A stretch of 64,000 nucleotides of DNA, taken from NCBI RefSeq assembly GCF_001039005.1, contig NZ_LDWR01000034.1, positions 1 through 64,000 on the forward strand. Reading direction: 5' to 3'. The notes beneath the pieces were generated by a model, which was not told the DNA's origin, searched no databases, and saw nothing but the letters and a program-made list of their open reading frames with translations. The stretch's first letter is position 1, and each line of letters begins with the position of its first letter. The stretch is from Burkholderia cepacia. GTDB taxonomy: Bacteria; Pseudomonadota; Gammaproteobacteria; Burkholderiales; Burkholderiaceae. The translations under genes and the position numbers were made by a program. This document shows positions 16,657 through 26,032 of the stretch, one piece after another.

Positions 16657-18048
16657 TCAATTCATCGACAGCGTCGGCGCCGGGCGCGTGAAGCCGCGCG
16701 TCAGCCACACGAGCTGGCAGAGTCCGAGCACGAGCCAGCCGATACCGACGTAGAACGTCTGGCGCGACAGCCCCGACCAGAGCCATACGTTCATCGCAAA
16801 GCCGATCGCCGGCATCACGCCGAACGTGATCCAGCCGGCGACATGACGGTGCTCGGGCCGGCACAGATAGCTGCGCATCACGCACAGGTTCACGATTGCG
16901 AACGCGACGAGCGCGCCGAAGCTGATCATCGTCGACGCGAGATCGAGCGTGATGAACAGCGCGGACAACGACACGACGCCGACCGCGAGCGTCGCGCGCA
17001 CCGGCGTGCGCAGCCGCGCATGCAGGTGGCCGAACACGCGCTCGGGCAGCACGCGGTCGCGGCCCATCGCGAACAGCACGCGCGTCACGCTGGCCTGCCC
17101 GGCCATCGCGCTCGCGAAGCAACCGGCCACGTACACCGCGACGAAGAATGCCGACAGCGTGCCGCCGCCGATGCGCCGCATCAGTTCGAGGCTGGCCGAA
17201 TCGAGATCCTTGAACGCGTGCCAGTCGGGGAACACCACTTGCCCGGCATACGCGATCAACATGAACAGCAGGCCGCTCGCGAGCGTGCAGAGCAGGATCG
17301 CGCGCGGCACCGTGCGCCGCGGATCGCGCGTTTCCTCCGACAGCGTGGTAACCGCATCGAAGCCGAGAAACGACAGGCACAGGATCGCGGACCCGGCGAA
17401 GATCGCATGCGCATCGCCGGACGTCGGCAACGCAACCGCCAGCGACAGCCCTTCGCCGGCCGCGACCTGCGCCGATGCGATCACGAAGATCGCGATGAAC
17501 ACGAGCTGGCTCGCGATCAGGATCAGGTTCACGCGATTGACGAGCCGGATGCCGACGATGTTCAGCCCGGTGATCAGCACGATGCTCCCGACGATCCATA
17601 CGCTGGCCGGCACCATCGGAAACAGCTGCTTCATGTAGATGCCGATCGCGAGGTAGCTGATCATCGGGATGAACAGGTAGTCCATCAGCAGCGCCCAGCC
17701 GACCATGAAGCCGGCCGACGTGCCGAAGTTGCGGCTCGCGAACGTATAGGCCGACCCGGCGCTCGGCATCAGCCGCGCCATGTGGCCGTAGCTGCGCGCG
17801 GTGAACAGCATCGCGATCAGCGTGACCGCATACGCGGCCGTCAGATGCCCGTTCGTTTCGCTCGTGACGAGCCCGTAAGTCGTGAACACCGTCATCGGCA
17901 ACATGTACGCGAGGCCGAAGATCACCAGCGTCGAGAGTCCGAGCAGATGCGGCTGGCGGCGTCCGTCCGAGTCGTCTCGATGCATGCGCGGCCCGATGTC
18001 ATTCATCGCGGCGACTGATGCGGATCGACCTGGCCTGTCGTTGTCCAT
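16657..18048 (-). CDS. APC-family amino acid/polyamine permease
   Basis: A 463-residue inner-membrane transporter of the APC superfamily, with about twelve hydrophobic segments from residue ~35 on. It shows the family's GxG-type first helix region (LVIFGLAYMLPMTVFTTYGLV) and FLGFDAVTTLSEETRDPRRTVPRA, a typical cytoplasmic loop after TM6. First gene of the leftward operon and divergent from the AraC-type regulator at 18300, so it probably imports the amine degraded by the enzymes that follow. GAGGACAGC precedes the ATG; a second in-frame start at MNDIGPR is possible. Confidence 0.87.
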   Translation of the reverse strand: MDNDRPGRSASVAAMNDIGPRMHRDDSDGRRQPHLLGLSTLVIFGLAYMLPMTVFTTYGLVTSETNGHLTAAYAVTLIAMLFTARSYGHMARLMPSAGSAYTFASRNFGTSAGFMVGWALLMDYLFIPMISYLAIGIYMKQLFPMVPASVWIVGSIVLITGLNIVGIRLVNRVNLILIASQLVFIAIFVIASAQVAAGEGLSLAVALPTSGDAHAIFAGSAILCLSFLGFDAVTTLSEETRDPRRTVPRAILLCTLASGLLFMLIAYAGQVVFPDWHAFKDLDSASLELMRRIGGGTLSAFFVAVYVAGCFASAMAGQASVTRVLFAMGRDRVLPERVFGHLHARLRTPVRATLAVGVVSLSALFITLDLASTMISFGALVAFAIVNLCVMRSYLCRPEHRHVAGWITFGVMPAIGFAMNVWLWSGLSRQTFYVGIGWLVLGLCQLVWLTRGFTRPAPTLSMN

Positions 18049-18299
18049 GCTGTCCTCACGTGGGTGGCTTCCATGACTTCAACGCTCGTTCGCGCGGCAC
18101 GGCCGGCGTGTCACGATTCGAAGAAAGTGTGGTGCGCCAAAAAATCGAGGACGAATGAGAAAAGCGGACGTAATCGGGGGATATTTCCGGACGCGTTGCC
18201 GCGCATCGCGCCGGCCGGTCGTCAAGGATGCTGCGCCACACTGGCGTTTCGCGGACATTCCGGCTATGTTCTACGCGAACCCGTCGCCCCGTCAGCACC

Positions 18300-19394
18300 A
18301 TGGATAGCAGGTCTCATCGAAACCAGAGCAGGGCCGAGCGCAGCCTGCGTTCGTCGCTCGGCCTCGCGCGTCCGGCCGGACGCCAGGAGGACATTCCCGC
18401 CACCGTCCACGCGATCGCGGTCGCGCTGGACGAGTGCCGCGTGCGGCACATCGACAGCGCCGCGCTGCTCGAAGGCACGGGGCTCGGCGCGGACGAAGTC
18501 GCATCGCCGAACCTGCACGTGAATCGCGGCCAGGAACAGCGCTGTTTCAGCAACCTGCTGCGCTGCAGCGGCGTGCCGTCGATCGGGTTGTCGATCGGCG
18601 CGCGGCTGCACGTGTCGACGCTGGGCCTCGCCGGTTACGCGATGCTGATCAGCGGCTCCGTGATGCAGGCGTTCCGCTGCATGAGCCAGTTTCCGCTGTT
18701 CATGGGGCTGTATTTCGATGTGCGTATCGACGCGCACGCGGACGGCATGAGCGTGACGATCGGCCGCTACAACGGCGAGCCCGATCTCGAGGTGTTTCAG
18801 GTGGACATGTGCCTGTCGAGCCTGCGCCTGATCGTGTCCGATCTGGTCGGCAAGCCGGTCTGGCCCGAGCAGTTGCAGCTTGCGCGCCGCACGCCGCGCA
18901 ACGCGGCCGACTACGCACGCCACTTCGGCTGCAAGGTCGCATTCAATGCGGGCGACAACCGCCTCGTGTTCACGTCCGTGAACGGCACGGAAGCGCCGCG
19001 TCTCGCGAACGAAGTCAGCTTCAATGCGCTGCACGGCCAGTGCGAGGCGCTCGAACGGCAGTGGGCCGCGTCGGTCGGCACGCGCTTTGCCGATCGCGCG
19101 AAGGAGCTGATGGCACGCGACCTCGCGCGCTTCAAGTCGATGACGGCGCTCGCGGACGCACTGCACCTGACGGAGCGCACGCTGCGCAGGCGGCTCGACA
19201 AGGACGGCATCACGTTTCAGTCGCTGCTCGACGAAGTGCGTCACGACGAAGCGGTGCGGATGCTCGACGATCACACATTGACGGTTGCGGCGATCGCCGA
19301 ACTTCTCGGCTACAGCGAACCGCGCAGCTTCCGTCACGCGTATCGGCGCTGGACGGGCAAGACGCCGCGCGCCGACGCGGACGTCGACGCGTGA
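18300..19394 (+). CDS. AraC-family transcriptional regulator
   Basis: A 364-residue activator of the group with an N-terminal ligand-binding domain (~50-240; the segment LSIGARLHVSTLGLAGYAM is typical of the OruR/ArgR-like subgroup) and a C-terminal double helix-turn-helix (~265-355) with LTERTLRRRLDKDGITFQ and AAIAELLGYSEPRSFRHAYR. The start at MDSRSHRN was taken; an in-frame start 24 codons earlier exists but is less likely. It faces away from the permease-aminotransferase-dehydrogenase operon across 250 bp, the usual arrangement for its regulator. Confidence 0.85.
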   Translation: MDSRSHRNQSRAERSLRSSLGLARPAGRQEDIPATVHAIAVALDECRVRHIDSAALLEGTGLGADEVASPNLHVNRGQEQRCFSNLLRCSGVPSIGLSIGARLHVSTLGLAGYAMLISGSVMQAFRCMSQFPLFMGLYFDVRIDAHADGMSVTIGRYNGEPDLEVFQVDMCLSSLRLIVSDLVGKPVWPEQLQLARRTPRNAADYARHFGCKVAFNAGDNRLVFTSVNGTEAPRLANEVSFNALHGQCEALERQWAASVGTRFADRAKELMARDLARFKSMTALADALHLTERTLRRRLDKDGITFQSLLDEVRHDEAVRMLDDHTLTVAAIAELLGYSEPRSFRHAYRRWTGKTPRADADVDA

Positions 19395-19424
19395 AGCGGA
19401 AGTTCTACGGCTTCATGACCGGCA

Positions 19425-19814
19425 TCACGACTTCTTGCACACGTAATCCATCACGAGTTTCTGCATGGAATCGGGCACGACATTGTCGTAGTCGTCCGGG
19501 TATTCCGGAGACACGCTCACCTCACCGGGCGCCGTCCCAACCATCGTCGTCTCGCCCATGGACCAGGTCTTGTCGGCGCAATTGAACGACCACAGGGACA
19601 CCATGCTCTTCGTCGGAAACGGCGCCGAATAGGGCTGGGGATCGCCGAAGACCACCCTGACCCGGGTCCGGGTCAGGTTCTTGTCGTGGACGACGGAAGA
19701 CGTGTCGACATAGACGGCTGTGGTCGACCCTTCGATGAGCGTGGTCCAGTTCGCGGCACACGCCCCGTTGATCATGAACGCAAGCATGGCACCCGCGAGC
19801 GCGCTTCTTTTCAT
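19425..19814 (-). CDS. Surface-adhesin protein E-like secreted protein
   Basis: A 129-residue exported protein: signal peptide MKRSALAGAMLAFMINGACA, then ANWTTLIEGSTTAVYVDTSSV, the usual opening of the small 'surface-adhesin E-like' family. Two Cys (NCADKTW and DYVCKKS) may form a disulfide. AAGGAG lies five bases before the ATG. In this family the name is inherited from Haemophilus protein E; an adhesive role here is not shown. Confidence 0.65.
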   Translation of the reverse strand: MKRSALAGAMLAFMINGACAANWTTLIEGSTTAVYVDTSSVVHDKNLTRTRVRVVFGDPQPYSAPFPTKSMVSLWSFNCADKTWSMGETTMVGTAPGEVSVSPEYPDDYDNVVPDSMQKLVMDYVCKKS

Positions 19815-20091
19815 TGTCACTCCTTGAGTCTTGCCGGGGAATTCCGATGCGTGATTCTACGTTCTTCGCTTAACGCGTCATGCAGGCGAATCGAGTCGCG
19901 TAGAATGCGCGCATCAAATCAACCAGAACGGGGCCGCGGCCGCTTGCCGATTCCACCCGAGACGCGTCTGCCGATGCAGTCGATCCGACTCGCAACGACC
20001 CAGCGCAATCATCGGTAACCGCGGCGGCGATCGACGTCGTCGCCTGCCCGGGCGAACGTCGCCGCGACGATCGTCGACCGACGAAGCATCC

Positions 20092-22527
20092 ATGAGCAAA
20101 CCGATCCTGTACCTCCTCGCCGGCAACGGCAGCGCGGCCGACTGGTGGGACGATGCGCTGCCCCACTTCCGGCACTACCGGCCCGTGCCGCTGGAACTGC
20201 CGGGCTTCGGCGACCATCCCGCGCCGCCCTGCGAAGACCTCGCCGCCTACGCGCAAGCGTTGCTGGAGGCGACCGAGCCGGGCCACGCGATCATGGCGGT
20301 CGGCGTGAATGCGCTGCTGGTGCTGCACGCGTTGCAGCGGCGCCCCGGCCACTTCAGCCGCAGCGTGCTGCTCGCGCCCGTCGGTGCGTTTCTGTGGGAA
20401 CGGCGCCTGCCGAAGCTGATGGCGCCGCGGCCGCTGCGCAAGACCATTCACTGGCTGCTCGCGCACTACCCGACGCTGTTCGCCCGCAAGTTCTCGAACC
20501 AGACGTGGACACCCGCGCAGTACCGCCGCATGGGCGCCGGCTACGCGCGCTGCCGCGCGTTCCTGCCGCACTGGGATCTCGTGCGTGCCGATACCGCTCT
20601 GCCGCTGCTCGAATGGGTCACCGATCGCATCGAACTCGTGTGGGGCGATCAGGACAACGTGCTCGGCGTGCGCCAGGCCGCCGCGTGGTCGGCCATCCTC
20701 GCGCGTGCCGACCTCACCGTCACGCTGCAGGCGGGCTGGGGACACTATCCGTGGATCGACGCGCCGGCGGCGTTCGCGCAGTGGCTCGAAGCAGGCGACA
20801 CCGGCTTCGTCGCGCACACGAAAGGCGGGCGCCTGGCGCTGGCCGCGATGGCCGGGCTGCCCGTGCCGCCCGCGCTGTCGCTGACCCGCGCCGACGACCC
20901 GCGCCTGCCCGGCTTTCTCGCGAGCCAGCCCGACGCCGTGTGGGCAATCCGCTCGTCGAGTCATGGCGAAGACCAGGCCGATGCGGCCAATGCCGGCCTG
21001 CACACGACGTTCCTGCGCGAGCCGGCGTCGCAGGCGGCCGCGCGCGTGGCCGAACTGCTCGACGGCGGCCTCGAGGAAGCGGTCGTGCAGCGCTTCATCA
21101 CACCCGTGCTGTCCGGCATCGCGTTCGTGCGCCATCTCGCGGTCGAAGTGGAATGGGTGCAGGGCCACCTCGAAACGCTCGCCGACGGGCAGGCGAGCCC
21201 GCAGCGCGCGATCCTGTCGCGGCTCGGCGCCCCCTGGCAGAGCGGCACGTTCCCGACCGCACACGGCCTGACCGCGCAGCAGCTGTGGGCCTTCCTGCAA
21301 CGCGTGCTGCGCGCGTTCCATTACGTGCCGGGCGATGTCGAATGGGCATGGGACGGCACGCAACTATGGCTGCTGCAGTACCGCCCGATCAGCAGCTACG
21401 GCTGGCACCGGCACCTGACCTCGGCCAACATCGCCGAGATCCTGCCGCCGCAGCCGAGCCGGCTGGTCGAGTATGCGCAACGCCGCGCGGCCGGCAGCAT
21501 CCCGGCCATCATGGCGCGCTGGGATACGCGCGTGCTGCGGGACAACGAACCGTTCACCGCGCTCTATGGCGGCGCGTCGTACATCAACAACGACCTGTTC
21601 CTCGCGCGCCTGGCCGACTGGGGCGTATCGGCCGGCAACTACAGCGGCGAGATCGGCGGCGCGACGCCGCCGCTGCGCTGGCGCCCGCTGCGCCTGCTGC
21701 GTTCGCTGCCGGTGTTCTGGCGCATGCTGCGCGTCGCGCGCGGGCATCTGCCAACGCTCGAGCGCGGCTTGCAGCGCTTCGACCGGGAACTCGCGACGCT
21801 CGTCGAACAACGCGCCGACGGCCAGCAACTGGCCGACTGGTTCACGCGCTTCTACGTATTCGTCGTACAGGGCAACCTGTGCATCGCGGCATCGCTGGCC
21901 AGCAGTGGCGGCGCACTGTGGGGACGCCCGCCCACCGTCTACGGCCAGCTCAACGACAGCCCGCACCGGCTGCCGTGGGAAACCGATCCGGGCACCGCGC
22001 GGCCCGCGGCCACGGACCTGCCGCTGCAGGCGTTTCCCGACTGGCCGCTGCCGGTCCGCATGCTCCACACGCTCGGCGCGCCCGGCATGCGCGGCTGGTA
22101 TCTGCAGGTGCGCGAGTGGTATCGCGACAACCTGATGCGCGTGTTCTTCCGCCTGCATCACGCGATGCCGGCCGCCGACCGCGATGCGTGGTTCGCCCCC
22201 CATCCCGAGCGCCGCGAACGCAACGGCAGCTTCTGGCAGGACGGCGGCGAAGGCACCGACGAGGCAACCGGCTTCATGATCTATCCGGGCCACACGCAGG
22301 GCGTGCTCGGCCACGACATCCTGCTGGAAGACACGCTCGACCCGGGCCGGCACGCGCAGTATCAGGCCGCGCGTGCCGTGATCGCCCGCATGGGCGGCCG
22401 GCTGTCGCACGGCGCGACGCTGCTGCGCGAACTGCGCAAGCCGTCGGCGGTACTGCCGCGCGTCGATGCGGCCTGGGTCGGGCGCGAAGTGCGGCTCAGC
22501 GACGGCCGGCTGACGCTGGTCGAGTAA
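20092..22527 (+). CDS. Fusion of degenerate alpha/beta hydrolase with PEP-synthase/rifampicin-phosphotransferase-like enzyme
   Basis: An 811-residue two-part protein. Residues 1-235 have an alpha/beta hydrolase fold (LAGNGSAADWW; WGDQDN; GWGHYPW with His 218), but the nucleophile elbow reads VGVNAL, with Asn 73 where Ser is expected. Residues ~243-432 are an ATP-binding domain of the PEP-synthase/PPDK type: TKGGRLALAAMAGLPVPPA, IRSSSHGED (Arg 287) and VEWAWDGTQLWLLQYRPIS. A ~300-residue helical middle region follows. Residues ~730-811 are a swivelling phosphohistidine domain with GGRLSHGATLLRELRKPS (His 773). The order matches rifampicin phosphotransferases with an extra N-terminal hydrolase. 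It probably phosphorylates a small molecule via ATP and phospho-His; the substrate is unknown. Confidence 0.72.
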   Translation: MSKPILYLLAGNGSAADWWDDALPHFRHYRPVPLELPGFGDHPAPPCEDLAAYAQALLEATEPGHAIMAVGVNALLVLHALQRRPGHFSRSVLLAPVGAFLWERRLPKLMAPRPLRKTIHWLLAHYPTLFARKFSNQTWTPAQYRRMGAGYARCRAFLPHWDLVRADTALPLLEWVTDRIELVWGDQDNVLGVRQAAAWSAILARADLTVTLQAGWGHYPWIDAPAAFAQWLEAGDTGFVAHTKGGRLALAAMAGLPVPPALSLTRADDPRLPGFLASQPDAVWAIRSSSHGEDQADAANAGLHTTFLREPASQAAARVAELLDGGLEEAVVQRFITPVLSGIAFVRHLAVEVEWVQGHLETLADGQASPQRAILSRLGAPWQSGTFPTAHGLTAQQLWAFLQRVLRAFHYVPGDVEWAWDGTQLWLLQYRPISSYGWHRHLTSANIAEILPPQPSRLVEYAQRRAAGSIPAIMARWDTRVLRDNEPFTALYGGASYINNDLFLARLADWGVSAGNYSGEIGGATPPLRWRPLRLLRSLPVFWRMLRVARGHLPTLERGLQRFDRELATLVEQRADGQQLADWFTRFYVFVVQGNLCIAASLASSGGALWGRPPTVYGQLNDSPHRLPWETDPGTARPAATDLPLQAFPDWPLPVRMLHTLGAPGMRGWYLQVREWYRDNLMRVFFRLHHAMPAADRDAWFAPHPERRERNGSFWQDGGEGTDEATGFMIYPGHTQGVLGHDILLEDTLDPGRHAQYQAARAVIARMGGRLSHGATLLRELRKPSAVLPRVDAAWVGREVRLSDGRLTLVE

Positions 22528-22597
22528 GCGCCCGCCGTCGTGTTGAACGGCACGGCGGCGGTCGCTACACTGGTCCGGCGAATTCCGGAGACCCCAC

Positions 22598-23365
22598 ATG
22601 AAAGAAGCGCTCGCAAAACTGTCGGCGGACCTCGAACGGCTGCTCAAGCTGCGCAGCATCCCGTTCGGGATGAAGCTGTTCGAACGGCGCGAGGACATGG
22701 AAGCCGTGCCGCGCATTCGCCGCCCGAAAGCGATCCATTCGCTCGACCAGATCGTCGGGCAGACGGCGCGGCTCGGCTTCACGCTCGGCATCACCGCCGA
22801 CGACCTGGTCGGCGCGCAATGCCGGTCGGTCATCGGCCTCGGCCACGCGAAGGATGCCGAGTGGACGTCCGGCCAGCAGATGGCGGGCGTCTGGTATGCG
22901 ACGCAGGAGGATTCGCGCGCCCATCAGGCCGCAATGCACTGCGTGCCGGACGGCAAGTACGAAGCGCTCGTCGTGTCGCCGCTCGCGGCCGGCCGCATCG
23001 AGCCCGACATCGCGCTGTTCTACGCGACGCCCGGCGCGATGATGTACTTCATCAACGGGCTGCAATGGTCGGGGTACAAGCGTTTCGACTGGAGCGTGGT
23101 CGGCGAATCGGCATGCGCGGATTCGTGGGGGCGCGCGCTGGCGACCGGTCAGCCGAGCCTGTCGATCCCGTGCTACGCGGAGCGCCGCTACGGCGGCGTG
23201 CTCGACGACGAGATGCTGATGGCGTTGGCGCCGGATGCGCTGGAACAAGCGATTACCGGGATGGAGGCGCTGGCGCGGAACGGGCTGCGCTATCCGTTCG
23301 CGCAGTACGGCATCCAGCAGGACGTTCGCGCGGGGATGGAAGTCAGCTACCCGAAAACGACATGA
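22598..23365 (+). CDS. DUF169 family protein
   Basis: A 255-residue cytoplasmic protein of the DUF169 family (SIPFGMKLFERRED, GQTARLGFTLGITADDL, a conserved Cys in GAQCRSVIGLG, and SIPCYAERRYGG). Family function is unknown; Cys residues suggest metal or tetrapyrrole-like binding but this is a guess. GGAGACCCC precedes the ATG. It lies 70 bp after the PEP-synthase-like fusion on the same strand and may be co-transcribed. Confidence 0.75.
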   Translation: MKEALAKLSADLERLLKLRSIPFGMKLFERREDMEAVPRIRRPKAIHSLDQIVGQTARLGFTLGITADDLVGAQCRSVIGLGHAKDAEWTSGQQMAGVWYATQEDSRAHQAAMHCVPDGKYEALVVSPLAAGRIEPDIALFYATPGAMMYFINGLQWSGYKRFDWSVVGESACADSWGRALATGQPSLSIPCYAERRYGGVLDDEMLMALAPDALEQAITGMEALARNGLRYPFAQYGIQQDVRAGMEVSYPKTT

Positions 23366-23398
23366 TGCGTCGCGGTCGACCCGCGCCGGAATCGGACC

Positions 23399-23773
23399 TT
23401 AGCGCAGCGGCGTGCGGATCTTGCCATCCACCTTCAGCGTGCGCCTGTCGTGCGCGGCCTCGTATTCGACCGTCTGCGCGGGCGTGACCGCACCGTACGA
23501 CCGACCGTTCACATAGACGATACCGTCCCGCAGTTCGACCTTGTCGCCGTTGACCATCGCGGTGGCCCGCTCGCCCTGCAACACCGCGCCCGAGCACCCG
23601 GCGGTCGAAAAGCTGCGGACCGACGTGCCCGGCATCGCGGCGTTGCCGCCCGGGTCCGCCGCGTTCGCCGCGCTGCAGGGCGGCGCATCCATGCCGCCGG
23701 CCGCGCGGAGCGTTCCCGCGCTGAGGCCGCATCCGGCCAGCAACGCAATCGTCATCGGCAGCAGCTTGTTCAT
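23399..23773 (-). CDS. Secreted hypothetical protein
   Basis: A 124-residue exported protein, not recognised. The leader MNKLLPMTIALLAGCGLSAGTLRA can be read as a lipoprotein signal (LAGC, Cys 15) or as a Sec signal cut after LRA. The mature part has two Cys (PPCSAAN and TAGCSGAV) and a beta-rich C-terminus (VELRDGIVYVNGRSYG). CGGAGA precedes the ATG. It converges on the DUF169 gene with a 33-bp gap. Confidence 0.6.
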   Translation of the reverse strand: MNKLLPMTIALLAGCGLSAGTLRAAGGMDAPPCSAANAADPGGNAAMPGTSVRSFSTAGCSGAVLQGERATAMVNGDKVELRDGIVYVNGRSYGAVTPAQTVEYEAAHDRRTLKVDGKIRTPLR

Positions 23774-23994
23774 GGTGATCTCCGTTGTCCGTGACCGCGG
23801 ATCGAGACCGCGGTATCACGTCGACTGATAGCCCTCGCCTGCAGGTCGGCCAGATGTACCCAGTATGCGACCACTTCCCGGCGCTCAGCCATCCGCTTCA
23901 CTACCATTCACCGCCCATCCCTGCCGGCGGGTCCCGACCCCTGAATCCGCTTCAACGCCGCCGCCGGCGCAACCGGTTCGCGTGAAAATCCGCC

Positions 23995-24039
23995 TTGATC
24001 AAGTTGCGACCCGCAACTATTATTGATTGCGATACGCAA
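23995..24039 (+). promoter_or_regulatory. Sigma-70 promoter with two autoregulatory MarR-type operators
   Basis: TTGATC (23995-24000), a 17-bp spacer and TATTAT (24018-24023) form a strong promoter. The spacer is filled by the palindrome GTTGCG-ACC-CGCAAC (24003-24017), and a second copy of the core, TTGCG-ATA-CGCAA (24027-24039), covers the expected transcription start. Centres are 23 bp apart, about two helix turns, so dimers would bind the same face. The MarR-GNAT gene starts at 24056, making autorepression the obvious reading. Confidence 0.75.
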
Positions 24040-24055
24040 CCATTCCAGGCAAACC

Positions 24056-25033
24056 ATGGATCTCATCGACGCTCCCGCCAAGCCTCGCGACGCGACCATC
24101 CTCGAGCTTCGCGACTTCTCCCGCAAACTGGTCCGCGAGCTCGGCTTCATGCGCGCCACGCTGGCCGACAGCGACTGGGCGCCGTCGGCCGTTCACGCGA
24201 TCCTCGAGATCGGGATGACGCCCGGCATCAACGCCAGGGATCTGGGCCATGTCCTGCGGCTGGACAAATCGAACACGAGCAGGCAACTCGCCCGGCTCGA
24301 GGCAGCCGGTGTCGTGGAGCGGCGCGTGTCGAGCGACGACGCACGTGCGACCGAGTTGACCCTGACTGCCGACGGGAAAAAGCTCCAGAAAAGAATCGAC
24401 AAGTTCGCGACGGATCAGGTGTCGAATGCGTTGCGTCGCATGATTCCCGCGGACCAGCAGACGCTGCTGCGTTCCCTCGCGCTGTATGCCGATGCGCTCG
24501 CGCAGGACAACGCGGCCAGGACGCCCGCCGCGACACCCGAAGCACCGCCGATTCGCGAAGGCTACCAACCGGGCTGCATCGGCGACATCGCGAGCCTGCA
24601 CGCACGCTTTTATTCGGAGCACTGGGGATTCGGCGCCTTTTTCGAAAAGCGCGTGGCGACCGAGCTTGCCGAGTTCGCGGGCACGTTGCCGGCCGACGGC
24701 AAGGCGCTCTGGCTCTGCCAGGAAGACGGGCGCACGCTCGCGTCGCTCGCGATCGACGGAGACCCGGCGACCGGCGTCGCCCACCTGCGATGGTTCATCG
24801 TCAACGATGCGTTGCGCGGATCGGGCGTCGGGCGCCAGCTCATGACGCAAGCGATGCGCTTCGTCGACGCGCAGCGGTTTCGCGAGACCTACCTGTGGAC
24901 GTTCAAGGGCCTGGATTCGGCGCGCCATCTGTACGAGTCGTTCGGCTTTGCGCTGACCAGCGAGTCGGCGGGCACGCATTGGGGAACCGAGGTGGTCGAA
25001 CAACGCTTCAGCCGGCCGGGGCCGGGCCGCTGA
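24056..25033 (+). CDS. Bifunctional MarR-type regulator/GNAT acetyltransferase
   Basis: A 325-residue fusion. Residues ~10-145 are a MarR winged-helix domain (ILEIGMTPGINARDLGHVLRLDKSNTSRQLARLEAAG and wing RRVSSDDARATELTLTADG). Residues ~160-320 are a GNAT N-acetyltransferase with the acetyl-CoA loop DALRGSGVGRQLM and LYESFGFALTSE. This fusion is a known bacterial family. The ATG at 24056 is preferred over an upstream TTG that would fall inside the second operator. The acetyl acceptor is unknown. Confidence 0.85.
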   Translation: MDLIDAPAKPRDATILELRDFSRKLVRELGFMRATLADSDWAPSAVHAILEIGMTPGINARDLGHVLRLDKSNTSRQLARLEAAGVVERRVSSDDARATELTLTADGKKLQKRIDKFATDQVSNALRRMIPADQQTLLRSLALYADALAQDNAARTPAATPEAPPIREGYQPGCIGDIASLHARFYSEHWGFGAFFEKRVATELAEFAGTLPADGKALWLCQEDGRTLASLAIDGDPATGVAHLRWFIVNDALRGSGVGRQLMTQAMRFVDAQRFRETYLWTFKGLDSARHLYESFGFALTSESAGTHWGTEVVEQRFSRPGPGR

Positions 25034-25117
25034 TGGTCAACGGGCAGCGTCCGTTCCGAATGCCGCCATAGTCTCTCGACGAACCATTCCCGACTCGCCG
25101 ACACAAGGACGCAACGC

Positions 25118-25942
25118 ATGTTCGAACGTCTCGCGGCCCTCGCGCTCTGCGCGGCGATCACCGCACCGGCCGCCGCAGCCGGCACCGATCCGATCGACCA
25201 GCAGATGACGCTGTGCCTGAACGACCCCGAGCACGCATCGACGGGCGGCCAGGACGAATGCATCGGCGACGCGGGCCGCGCATGGGACGCGCGGCTCAAT
25301 GCCAGCTATCGCGCGCTGCAGGCATCGCTGCCGGCCGCGGACCGCCCGGCACTGCTGCACGCTCAGCGCGCATGGCTCGCACGCCGCGATGCCGACCTGA
25401 AGCTGATCGATGCCGTCTACGCGACGACGCACGGCACCGTTTATGCGCCGATGAATGCGAACGACGTGATGAGGCTGACGCGGCAACGCGCGCAGACGCT
25501 GCAGCGTTTCGAATCGGATCGCGCCGCACACCGCTTCAGCGTGACCGGGCGTCTGCCGCCGGCAACCGAAGCAAAGCCCGAACGTGTCGCAACCGTCCCG
25601 CAACGCGGCGCGCGCTTCGAACGCGCGCACTGCGCGGTGCTCGCCGATCTCGACGCAATGGGCCGCTGCGCGGCGCAGGCCACGCCGCTGTATCTGCAAG
25701 ACATCGACGACGCGACGAAGGCGATCGAGCGTCGCCTGCCGCGCACGTCGCGCGATGCCATGCGGATGTCGTCGCAGAAATGGCAGGCGTTTGTCGCCGC
25801 CCAGCCGCCGCTGATCAGTGCGCTCTACCCGGCGGCAAATTCCGCCGGCGTGAAGCCTCTGGTCGCGATCGAAATGCGCGACGAAGCCGCCGCACGGCTG
25901 CAGCAACTCGTGTACGCCGAAGACAAGATCGGGGCCGATTGA
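25118..25942 (+). CDS. Exported LprI/DUF1311-like protein
   Basis: A 274-residue periplasmic protein with signal peptide MFERLAALALCAAITAPAAAA. Residues ~28-115 match the LprI (DUF1311) pattern: DQQMTLCLNDPE, ECIGDAGRAWDARLNASYRALQASL and LLHAQRAWLARRDADL, with paired Cys. A second, weaker Cys-containing helical segment at ~165-265 (CAVLADLDAMGRC, SSQKWQAFVAAQ) looks like a degenerate repeat. LprI proteins inhibit lysozyme in some species; that role is possible here but untested. Confidence 0.7.
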   Translation: MFERLAALALCAAITAPAAAAGTDPIDQQMTLCLNDPEHASTGGQDECIGDAGRAWDARLNASYRALQASLPAADRPALLHAQRAWLARRDADLKLIDAVYATTHGTVYAPMNANDVMRLTRQRAQTLQRFESDRAAHRFSVTGRLPPATEAKPERVATVPQRGARFERAHCAVLADLDAMGRCAAQATPLYLQDIDDATKAIERRLPRTSRDAMRMSSQKWQAFVAAQPPLISALYPAANSAGVKPLVAIEMRDEAAARLQQLVYAEDKIGAD

Positions 25943-26032
25943 CGCGGCGGCATGCGCACGATTTCCCAGGCAAGTATCTGGTTGCGATCGGCGCATTCGA
26001 GCGAATCAGCAATAAGCTGACCGTCGATATGC

